In this document: positions 56,707 to 64,000 of the stretch, piece after piece
How the letters are laid out: the number at the start of each line of letters is the position of its first letter
How positions within the stretch are numbered: position 1 is the stretch's first letter
Assembly: GCF_014132355.1 (NCBI RefSeq)
Contig: NZ_BLZO01000121.1
Coordinates: forward strand, 62,001-126,000
Direction: 5' to 3'
Origin: Okeania sp. KiyG1
GTDB taxonomy: Bacteria; Cyanobacteriota; Cyanobacteriia; Cyanobacteriales; Microcoleaceae
DNA length: 64,000 nt
Program-made: the position numbers and the translations under genes
The notes under the pieces: generated by a model
The model's database searches: none
Told to the model about the DNA's origin: nothing
The model's input: the letters and a program-made list of their open reading frames with translations, nothing else

Positions 56707-56784
56707 ATTATTCGGTAAATGTAATAGTAAGGTGCGTTTTGCTGACGCAAAGCTCCGCTAACGCTGTACGACAAGAAACGCATT

Positions 56785-59700
56785 CTACAACTTTCCCACT
56801 CCCCCACCACCAGGAGTTTCAATGACAAATACATCACCAACATTCATCTCCACAGTGGCTGTACTCCCCAATTCTTCAATTTTCCCATCACTGCGTTCTA
56901 CATAATTTTTTCCTACTAAACCATTACCCCCACCATTCAAACCAGGGGGGGAAACAACCCGATGACCTGATAATATCCCGGCAGTCATCTGCTCCAAGAA
57001 ACGTATCTTCCGAATTACTCCATTGCCACCTTTATATAAACCTTCACCTCCACTCCCGGAACGAATGGCAAAATTTTCTAGCAATACTGGAAATCGCCAT
57101 TCCAAAACTTCGGGGTCGGTTAACCGGGAGTTGGTCATGTGAGTATGTACTGCGTCGGTGCCATGAAAGTTAATACCTGCACCGGAACCTCCACAAATGG
57201 TTTCATAATATTGATATTTACTATTGCCAAAGGTGAAATTATTCATTGTTCCTTGGGAGGATGCCATTATTCCTAAGGCATTGTATAAAGTATCGGCTAT
57301 GGTTTGAGAAGTTTCGACATTTCCAGCGACAATAGCTGCTGGATATTTGGGGTCTAACATACTACCTTTGGGGATAATAATTTCTAATGGTTTGAGACAA
57401 CCTGCATTGAGGGGAATATCATCATCAACTAGGGTACGAAAGACATATAAAACTGCTGCTTTACATACTGCGGTTGGTGCATTGAAGTTTGTGGGAAGTT
57501 GGGGAGATGTTCCTGTAAAGTCTATTTTGGCACTGAGATTTTTTTTGTCGAGACTGACAGAAACTTGAATTTTATTGCCGTCATCGAAGGTGGATGTGTA
57601 AATTTTTTTGTTGAGTGATGAAGAGAGTTTTTTGATTGCTCGCCGTACTGATGTTTCGGCGTTATTTTGGACAAATTTCATGTATGCTTGTACGGTTTCT
57701 AATCCATATTTTTCTGTCATTTTTTGCAGTTCTTGTGTACCTTTTTCATTTGCTGCTATTTGTGCTTGGAGGTCGGCGATATTTTGGCTGGTGTTTCTGG
57801 CAGGATATTTGCCGGAGGTGAGGATGTCTAATATTTCTGTTTCTTGGAATTTTCCGTTTTTGACGAGTTGGAAGTTATCTATTAATATTCCTTCTTCTTC
57901 TACTGTTTTACTATGGGGTGGCATGGAACCGGGGGTAATTCCTCCAATATCTGCATGATGACCGCGGGAGGCTACATAAAATATGGGAGTTTCTATTTTT
58001 TCTGTCTTTTCAGAGGGAGTTAGGCAAGTAGTTGTTTCATTTTCAGAAATAATATTTTGATTGGGAATAGGGTCTACGGATTTTAATTTTTGAGTGATAG
58101 ATTTATCACCTAAAGCAATATTTGTATTGGATAAAGTTTCTTCACTGGTATTAGTTTCAGGAAAAGTATTTGTCTGATTCTCCCAAATTAATTTTTCATT
58201 GCCAGGAAGCTGTACAGATTTTAATTTTTGAGTGATAGATTTATCCCCTAAAGTGATTTTTGTATTGGATAAAGTTTCTTCGCTAGGAAACTGTACAGAT
58301 TTCAACTTTTGAGTAATAGATTTATCGCCTAAAGTGATTTTTGTATCGGATAAAGTTTCTTCAGTTGAATTAGTTTCAGGAAAAATATTTGTCTGATTTT
58401 GCCAAATTAATTTTTCATTGCCAGGAAACTGTACAGATTTCAACTTTTGAGTAATAGATTTATCGCCTAAAGTGATTTTTGTATCGGATAAAGTTTCTTC
58501 AGTTGAATTAGTTTCAGGAAAAATATTTGTCTGATTTTGCCAAATTAATTTTTCATTGCCAGGAAGCTGTACAGATTTTAATTTTTGAGTAATAGATTTA
58601 TCGTCTAAACCAATATTTGTATTGGATAAAGTTTCTTCACTGGTATTAGTTTCAGGAAAAATATTTGTCTGATTTTCCCAAATTAATTTTTCATTGTCAG
58701 GAAGTTGTACAGACTTCAACTTTTGAGTAATAGATTTATCGTCTAAACCAATATTTGTATTGGATAAAGTTTCTTCACTGGTATTAGTTTCAGGAAAAGT
58801 ATTTGTCTGATTTTCCCAAATTAATTTTTCATTGCTAGGAAACTGTACAGATTTTAATTTTTGAGTGATAGATTTATCGTCTAAACCAATATTTGTATTG
58901 GATAAAGTTTCTTCGCCAGGAAACTGTACAGATTTTAATTTTTGAGTAATAGATTTATCGTCTAAACCAATATTTGTATCGGATAAAGTTTCTTCACTGG
59001 TATTAGTTTCAGGAAAAATATTTGTCTGATTCTCCCAAATTAATTTTTCATTGCTAGGAAACTGTACAGATTTTAATTTTTGAGTGATAGATTTATCGTC
59101 TAAACCAATATTTGTATTGGATAAAGTTTCTTCGCCAGGAAACTGTACAGATTTTAATTTTTGAGTAATAGATTTATCGTCTAAACCAATATTTGTATCG
59201 GATAAAGTTTCTTCACTGGTATTAGTTTCAGGAAAAATATTTGTCTGATTTTCCCAAATTAATTTTTCATTGTCAGGAAGTTGTACAGACTTCAACTTTT
59301 GAGTGATAGATTTATCCCCTAAAGTTATTTTTGTATCGGATAAAGTTTCTTCACTGGTATTAGTTTCAGGAACAATATTTGTCTGATTCTCCCAAATTAA
59401 TTTTTCATTGCTAGGAAACTGTACAGATTTTAATTTTTGAGTAATAGATTTATCGTCTAAACCAATATTTGTATCGGATAAAGTTTCTTCGCCAGGAAAC
59501 TGTACAGATTTTAATTTTTGAGTAATAGATTTATCGTCTAAACCAATATTTGTATCGGATAAAGTTTCTTCACTGGTATTAGTTTCAGGAAAAATATTTG
59601 TCTGATTTTCCCAAATTAATTTTTCATTGTCAGGAAGTTGTACAGACTTCAACTTTTGAGTAATAGATTTATCGTCTAAACCAATATTTGTATTGGATAA

Positions 59701-62679
59701 AGTTTCTTCACTGGTATTAGTTTCAGGAACAATATTTGTCTGATTTTCCCAAATTAATTTTTCATTGCCAGGAAGCTGTACAGACTTCAACTTTTGAGTA
59801 ATAGATTTATCGTCTAAAGCAATCTTTGTATCGGATAAAGTTTCCTCACTGGAATTAGTTTCAGGAACAATATTTGTCTGATTTTCCCAAATTAATTTTT
59901 CATTGCCAGGAAGCTGTACAGACTTCAACTTTTGAGTAATAGATTTATCGTCTAAAGCAATCTTTGTATCGGATAAAGTTTCCTCACTGGAATTAGTTTC
60001 AGGAAAAGTATTATTGTTCTTGTTTTGTAAATCATGGTTAGCAATGACAGAAGGAACTTTTGGTTTTTGTAGAGGTGGAAATACGGGGGTAATAACTGTT
60101 ATGTCTGGTAAATGAGTACCACCGTTATAGGGATTATTTAAAACATAAACGTCTCCTGGTTTGAGGATATCTTTTTTATCAGAAATTACGGCATTAACAC
60201 TTTCGCTCATGGAGCCTAAATGTATGGGAATGTGAGGTGCATTGGCAACTAATTGACCGTCTCTATCGAAGATGGCGCAGGAAAAATCTAGTCTTTCTTT
60301 GATGTTTACTGAGGAACCAGTTTTTTGTAATGTTATTCCCATTTGTTCGGCGATCGCTCTAAATAGGTTATTAAATATTTCTAGCATTACTGGGTCTGCT
60401 GATGTTGGGATTTTTGTTTGAGATGTTGTGGTTGGATCTAGAGATTTTTCTGTGTTTTTGCTCTTGGTTAATACGAGGTGATTTTTGAGGGTTAATTCTG
60501 CTTGCCATCCTGGTTCAATAATATTTGTTCCGGTTTTTTCTATGATTAAGGCGGGACTATTAATTTTTGTTCCTGGTTGTAGGTTTTCTCGTAGATAAAT
60601 AGGTGTATCTTGCCATTTTCCGGCGGTGTAGATTTTTGTTTTTGTAATTGGAGTTATGGCAGTTTTTTGAGTGGGAGAATTTTCTGTTTCTTCTGGGGTT
60701 TCCATTTGTTGAATAAGTTCTAGGGAAACTGCTTCAATAATTAGAGATTTTTCTGTCATTATAAATCCATATCTTTGTTGATGGGCTGTTTCAAATTCGG
60801 ATTTCATTATGGAGATATTTTCGGCAAAGTCTACGATTAATGTTGAGTCGCTGCCTTGATATTTGATGTGAACTTTCGATAAGGATATTTGATTTTGATT
60901 GGAGTTTATTTCTTGTTTAGCTTCAGTTTCTAGTGTGGCTAAAATTTCTTTAATTTCTGGCAATAATTCTGGAGTTAGTATTTTTTCAACTGCCTTTTCT
61001 TTCATAACTCGAATATCTGCCAATCCCATGCCATAAGCTGATAAAACTCCGGCATAAGGATGAATAAATATTTGTTTCATCCCCAAAGCATCAGCAATTA
61101 AACAAGCGTGTTGACCGCCAGCTCCACCAAAACAACAAAGAGTATATTCTGAAACATCATAACCTTTCTCCAAAGAGATTTTTTTAATCGCATTTGCCAT
61201 TTTTTCCACAGCGATCGCTAAATATCCACTAGCTACTTCTTCTGGTTTTTTACTATTACCTATTTCTACTGCTAACTGAGTAAACTTTTCTCGAACAATC
61301 TCCAAATTTAAAGGTAAATTTCCATCTTTCCCAAAGACTTTCGGGAAAAATTCCGGCTGTATTTTTCCGACCATGACATTACAATCTGTCACTGTTAAAG
61401 GTCCGCCTTTTCCATAAGCAGCAGGTCCAGGATTTGCCCCAGCAGATTCAGGTCCGACACGATAACGAGAACCATCAAAAAATAAAATTGAACCTCCACC
61501 AGCAGCCACAGTATGTATCGACATCATCGGAGTTTGTAACCGTACCCCTGCAATTTCTGTTTCAAATTCTCGCTCGTATTCTATTGTTTTATTTTCTGCT
61601 CCAGCGTAATGAGCAACATCAGTAGAAGTACCGCCCATATCAAAACTAATTATCTTATGAAAACCAGCCATTTTACTTGTTTGAACTGCTCCAACAATTC
61701 CACCAGCAGGTCCAGATAAAATACTATCTTTACCTTGAAATTTTTGAGCATCTGTTAAACCGCCATTTGACTGCATAAACATTAATTTAACTGCCTGTCT
61801 TTCTGAAATATTGCGACTATTTAAAACACCTTTTCCAAAAGTTAAAGTTAAATCTTTTTTCTTCTCTCCTCCTCCTCCTGCTTCACCACCTATTTCCTTT
61901 CTTTCAAAACTAAGTTCTGAGGAATTTTGGATAGAAGATATATTCTCTGTTTCTAAATTTTCAAAGCAGTTCAAAGAATTACTGACTTGATTGACATATC
62001 TTAGTAAAATTGGTGATAAATAAGCATCAACAACAGTAGTATCTCCCCGACTAACTAATTTCATTAAAGGGCTAACTTCGTGAGATACAGATATTTGAGT
62101 AAATCCTATTTCTTGAGCAATTTCTTTAATTTTTTGCTCATGCTTCGGGTAACGATAACCGTGCATTAAAACAATGGCGCAACTTCTAATTCCTGCTGCA
62201 TAAACTTCTTGAAGTTGAATAGTTAACTCCGTTGTTTGAAGTGGAATAATTTCTTCACCTTTCGCCGTATAACGTTCCTCTACTTCAATAACTTTCTCAT
62301 ACAACATTTCCGGCAAAATAATTTCTCTAGCAAAAATATTTGGTCGGTTTTGATAACCAACTCTTAGAGCATCTTTAAAACCCTTCGTAATAACTAAAAC
62401 TGTACGGTCGCCCTTCCTTTCTAATAAAGCATTTGTAGCGACAGTAGTACCCATTTTAATCACTTCTATTTCTTCAGAAAAAATGGGTTGATGTTGAAGA
62501 ATTCCTAATATTTCACGAATTCCTTGTACTGGAGCATCTTGGTAGCGATCGGGATTTTCTGATAATAGTTTATGAATAATAATTTGACCGTCCGGAGCTT
62601 TAGCCACTATGTCAGTAAATGTACCTCCACGGTCTATCCAAAATTGCCAAGAGTTGTTAGTAATAGATGTGTTAGTCAT
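56785..62679 (-). CDS. 5-oxoprolinase/hydantoinase-type enzyme with internal 46-aa repeat array
   Basis: 1964 residues. The A domain (about 1-760) begins WQFWIDRGGTFTDIVAKAPDG and has SFDMGGTSTDVAHYAG and AAGGGSILFFDGSRYRVGPE. The B domain starts near 765 (DPVMLEIFNNLFRAIAEQMG) and ends VFVIETPGGGGVGKL. Together they are the fused form that opens 5-oxoproline or hydantoin-like rings using ATP. Normal fused enzymes are about 1200-1300 residues. The excess is an in-frame array (about residues 890-1540) within the B domain between VITPVFPP and FYVASRGHHADIGG. A second insertion near 240-285 has a Gly/Lys-rich stretch (GGEAGGGGEKKKD). The frame is open throughout, suggesting that the protein is made. 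The ATG at 62679 is the natural start. Confidence 0.9.
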   Translation of the reverse strand: MTNTSITNNSWQFWIDRGGTFTDIVAKAPDGQIIIHKLLSENPDRYQDAPVQGIREILGILQHQPIFSEEIEVIKMGTTVATNALLERKGDRTVLVITKGFKDALRVGYQNRPNIFAREIILPEMLYEKVIEVEERYTAKGEEIIPLQTTELTIQLQEVYAAGIRSCAIVLMHGYRYPKHEQKIKEIAQEIGFTQISVSHEVSPLMKLVSRGDTTVVDAYLSPILLRYVNQVSNSLNCFENLETENISSIQNSSELSFERKEIGGEAGGGGEKKKDLTLTFGKGVLNSRNISERQAVKLMFMQSNGGLTDAQKFQGKDSILSGPAGGIVGAVQTSKMAGFHKIISFDMGGTSTDVAHYAGAENKTIEYEREFETEIAGVRLQTPMMSIHTVAAGGGSILFFDGSRYRVGPESAGANPGPAAYGKGGPLTVTDCNVMVGKIQPEFFPKVFGKDGNLPLNLEIVREKFTQLAVEIGNSKKPEEVASGYLAIAVEKMANAIKKISLEKGYDVSEYTLCCFGGAGGQHACLIADALGMKQIFIHPYAGVLSAYGMGLADIRVMKEKAVEKILTPELLPEIKEILATLETEAKQEINSNQNQISLSKVHIKYQGSDSTLIVDFAENISIMKSEFETAHQQRYGFIMTEKSLIIEAVSLELIQQMETPEETENSPTQKTAITPITKTKIYTAGKWQDTPIYLRENLQPGTKINSPALIIEKTGTNIIEPGWQAELTLKNHLVLTKSKNTEKSLDPTTTSQTKIPTSADPVMLEIFNNLFRAIAEQMGITLQKTGSSVNIKERLDFSCAIFDRDGQLVANAPHIPIHLGSMSESVNAVISDKKDILKPGDVYVLNNPYNGGTHLPDITVITPVFPPLQKPKVPSVIANHDLQNKNNNTFPETNSSEETLSDTKIALDDKSITQKLKSVQLPGNEKLIWENQTNIVPETNSSEETLSDTKIALDDKSITQKLKSVQLPGNEKLIWENQTNIVPETNTSEETLSNTNIGLDDKSITQKLKSVQLPDNEKLIWENQTNIFPETNTSEETLSDTNIGLDDKSITQKLKSVQFPGEETLSDTNIGLDDKSITQKLKSVQFPSNEKLIWENQTNIVPETNTSEETLSDTKITLGDKSITQKLKSVQLPDNEKLIWENQTNIFPETNTSEETLSDTNIGLDDKSITQKLKSVQFPGEETLSNTNIGLDDKSITQKLKSVQFPSNEKLIWENQTNIFPETNTSEETLSDTNIGLDDKSITQKLKSVQFPGEETLSNTNIGLDDKSITQKLKSVQFPSNEKLIWENQTNTFPETNTSEETLSNTNIGLDDKSITQKLKSVQLPDNEKLIWENQTNIFPETNTSEETLSNTNIGLDDKSITQKLKSVQLPGNEKLIWQNQTNIFPETNSTEETLSDTKITLGDKSITQKLKSVQFPGNEKLIWQNQTNIFPETNSTEETLSDTKITLGDKSITQKLKSVQFPSEETLSNTKITLGDKSITQKLKSVQLPGNEKLIWENQTNTFPETNTSEETLSNTNIALGDKSITQKLKSVDPIPNQNIISENETTTCLTPSEKTEKIETPIFYVASRGHHADIGGITPGSMPPHSKTVEEEGILIDNFQLVKNGKFQETEILDILTSGKYPARNTSQNIADLQAQIAANEKGTQELQKMTEKYGLETVQAYMKFVQNNAETSVRRAIKKLSSSLNKKIYTSTFDDGNKIQVSVSLDKKNLSAKIDFTGTSPQLPTNFNAPTAVCKAAVLYVFRTLVDDDIPLNAGCLKPLEIIIPKGSMLDPKYPAAIVAGNVETSQTIADTLYNALGIMASSQGTMNNFTFGNSKYQYYETICGGSGAGINFHGTDAVHTHMTNSRLTDPEVLEWRFPVLLENFAIRSGSGGEGLYKGGNGVIRKIRFLEQMTAGILSGHRVVSPPGLNGGGNGLVGKNYVERSDGKIEELGSTATVEMNVGDVFVIETPGGGGVGKL
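58056..60005 (-). repeat. In-frame tandem repeat inside the oxoprolinase gene
   Basis: Sixteen copies of KSITQKLKSV can be counted. The full unit is 46 codons (138 bp): SEETLSDTNIGLDDKSITQK, LKSVQLPGNEKLIWENQTNI, FPETNT. In four places a shortened unit lacks the NEKLIWENQTNIFPETNTS part. Units are nearly identical in DNA, so the array is recent. Composition is polar and acidic, probably an extended surface loop. Confidence 0.9.
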
Positions 62680-62822
62680 ATCAATTTAGAATGCAATAAA
62701 TTTGAGTAGTTTATAACAGGATATTCAGAGTTATACCTAATACTTATGTAGGTGAGGTAGACTTGATTTTCTTTTTTGTTCGTTAAAACAACAAATCTTG
62801 TATGTCATTCAAGGGATAAAAG

Positions 62823-62939
62823 TTATAATTGCAAAACTTTAACAGTTTTATCATCTCTTCCACTCACCAAAAATAATTGATCTGAGCTAAACATATAAAG
62901 GAGGCAGTCTACATTTTCTGATAGTAGTTTATAAATCAT
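62823..62939 (-). pseudogene. WD40 repeat fragment
   Basis: Minus-strand frame MIYKLLSENVDCLLYMFSSD, then QLFLVSGRDDKTVKVLQL, and stop: the last blade of a WD40 protein. Upstream blades are absent and a family-A repeat follows at 62945. A relic only. Confidence 0.55.
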
Positions 62940-62944
62940 AATTT

Positions 62945-63103
62945 TACCGAAGAATTAAGAATTAAATAATTAAATAATTAAATAATTTAGGTTTAAAGCC
63001 TCCCCTTTCAAGGGGAAACAAGAAAAATTTTCCTTTTATTCAATCCTCTTCCTTTTAGGGAGAGGTAATTATCAATTATCCATTATCAATTATCAATTAT
63101 TGA
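62945..63103. repeat. Family-A palindromic repeat, copy 9
   Basis: TTACCGAAGAATTAAGAATT...GGTTTAAAGCCTCCCCTTTC, AAGGGGAAACAAG, AATCCTCTTCCTTTTAGGGA, GAGGTAATTATCAATTATCC. Confidence 0.7.
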
Positions 63104-63107
63104 ACAT

Positions 63108-63190
63108 CCGTAGCTTTAGCAACTAGGTCAGTAAATGTTCCTATACAGTCTATTCAAAATTGCCAAGAGTTGTTAGTAATGGATGTATTA
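63108..63190 (-). pseudogene. Duplicated 5' end of the oxoprolinase-type gene
   Basis: The minus strand reads TNTSITNNSWQF, stop (TGA for Trp), IDCIGTFTDLVAKAT. This equals residues 2-28 of the gene at 56785-62679 with a few changes. It lies about 430 bp upstream of that gene's start, so the region was duplicated and one copy decayed. Confidence 0.75.
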
Positions 63191-63322
63191 GTGGGACTTA
63201 CACAAAATAGAGGCATAAACATAAAATAGTCCCAAATATATATAGGTAGAGAGTTTCACGTCAAAAAGGTATAATTCTTTCACTACCAAGGGTTACAGCT
63301 ATTTTTAGGGCGTAGACTTCAT

Positions 63323-63556
63323 TAATTGATAATTGATAATGGATAATTGATAATTACCTCTGGTTAAAACCGTTACGGAATTGAATATAAGGAAATATTA
63401 TTTCTTCTCTTGGTCGATTGGATATGGCGAGGGGACCTCGCCATCCCATCCTACGGACTGCTCCGCAAACGACCGCTTTTTTCCCCTTAAAGGGGAGGCT
63501 TCAAGGCGCGAATTATTTAATAATTAATAATTAATAATTAATAATTCGGTAATTCC
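63323..63556. repeat. Family-A palindromic repeat, copy 10
   Basis: TTGATAATTGATAATGGATA, ATTACCTCTGGTTAAAACCG, TTACGGAATTGAATATAAGG, GGTCGATTGGATATGGCGAG, CGACCGCTTTTTTCCCC, TTAAAGGGGAGGCTTCAAGG, AATTCGGTAA. Carries a CATCCTACGGACTGCTCCGC segment also found in copy 1. Confidence 0.75.
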
Positions 63557-63838
63557 CTTATACAGACAGACTTTTCTTGCTGAATGCTACGCAAACAGGC
63601 ATTTTTTGACCAGATAATGTGTAAATACCATTAGAAAATAATATTTTTATAGATTTTTAATGATACATTTAATTTGAGTTGAAAAAATGAATAATTACTT
63701 CTAATCTTTATACTTACTAATTTATACCAAATCTGATTCATATAAAGATATCTATAATTTTCCCTATTCTATCAGAAATACAGCGCGCGTAAAATTGTTC
63801 CATCCCATCGCTATAACATTACTTCTATCAATTTATTA
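63557..63838. other. AT-rich spacer with one short dispersed repeat
   Basis: CTTGCTGAATGCTACGCAAA, then CAGG, at 63577-63600 is a copy of the 26-bp motif. No gene. Confidence 0.4.
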
Positions 63839-64000
63839 TTATTCTTCTTCATGTAACTTCCCTTCAGAAATTACCGTTGTTTCTATCTCCATTTTCAAAT
63901 TTTTATGATTACCTATGTCTCGTATCCATCTCAAAAGCGTATTTGCTAACCTCGCCGCTACTACAGTTCCTTCAAAATTAAAATCAGGATTTTGTAAACC
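63839..64000 (-). CDS. Unknown protein, C-terminal end (runs off the window)
   Basis: Minus-strand frame from the window edge: GLQNPDFNFEGTVVAARLAN, then TLLRWIRDIGNHKNLKMEIE, ending GKLHEEE and TAA at 63841-63839. Fifty-three residues of an open frame with normal-looking composition; the start lies beyond 64000. No family recognised. Confidence 0.55.
   Translation of the reverse strand, partial: GLQNPDFNFEGTVVAARLANTLLRWIRDIGNHKNLKMEIETTVISEGKLHEEE

Noticed and set aside
57347-57958. Plus-strand frames opposite the oxoprolinase-type gene
   Set aside because: Antisense shadows of a well-conserved B-domain coding region.

Overview
The window reads as chromosome of a filamentous, phycoerythrin-containing cyanobacterium of the marine Oscillatoriales type (Trichodesmium/Okeania-like). 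The sequence evidence is a cpeB-cpeA pair with canonical bilin cysteines, many GCGATCGC (HIP1-type) octamers, several PEP-CTERM proteins, cyanobacterial families (alr0857 family, DUF1997, DUF4079, DUF29, a PetL-like peptide), AT-rich composition, very low coding density and an unusual load of small mobile repeats. The genus is an inference.

Layout. 0-3.4 kb holds three decayed tnpB genes, themselves cut by smaller repeats. 3.8-5.0 kb is a membrane-anchored WD40 protein, followed by a 4.4-kb satellite-like array of about 20 copies of a ~206-bp unit (5.1-9.5 kb). 9.6-19.7 kb holds a STAND NTPase divergent from a run of four PEP-CTERM genes; the promoter block between them has been duplicated in front of the later PEP-CTERM genes, and one of these genes is split by an ISAzo13-family insertion whose 7-bp target duplication restores the original reading frame when collapsed. 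20.2-22.3 kb has a petL-like peptide, aroB (one-base frameshift) and a tnpB remnant. 22.6-30 kb has a KilA-N gene, a second STAND gene with an in-frame stop, a decayed lipoprotein, and two dead copies of a nuclease-like gene. 30.9-42.1 kb has an HNH endonuclease, a ribbon-helix-helix protein, a 1369-aa TPR-CHAT protease followed by a small protein and a protein with a C-terminal membrane hairpin, a 146-bp tandem repeat, and a nucleotidyltransferase. 42.4-50.8 kb has another dead tnpB, a lambda-lysozyme-like (GH104-like) operon, an NAD(P)-binding protein, DUF1997 and DUF4079 proteins and an ankyrin protein. 51.9-53.3 kb is cpeB-cpeA with a transposon-derived element between them. 55.0-56.2 kb is a broken DUF4465 PEP-CTERM gene carrying a related element. 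56.8-62.7 kb is a 5-oxoprolinase/hydantoinase-type enzyme enlarged by an in-frame array of sixteen repeats.

Mobile DNA dominates. At least ten copies of a ~180-bp palindromic repeat ('family A') and several non-autonomous elements share a left end, TTACCGA..(A/G)GGTTTAAAGCC; the latter end in a GAATCCCC..GGGGAGTATGTCAA hairpin typical of IS200/IS605 tnpB right ends. No intact TnpA or TnpB is present. Nested insertions with visible target duplications show repeated waves of transposition.

Best candidates for new biology: the TPR-CHAT protease with its downstream membrane protein (possible protease-effector conflict module); the in-frame VNTR in the oxoprolinase-type enzyme; the RNA-like element between cpeB and cpeA; the shared GTGAAC-rich promoter block of the PEP-CTERM genes; and the higher-order 206-bp array. 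All functional claims here rest on reading translations by eye, without database searches.
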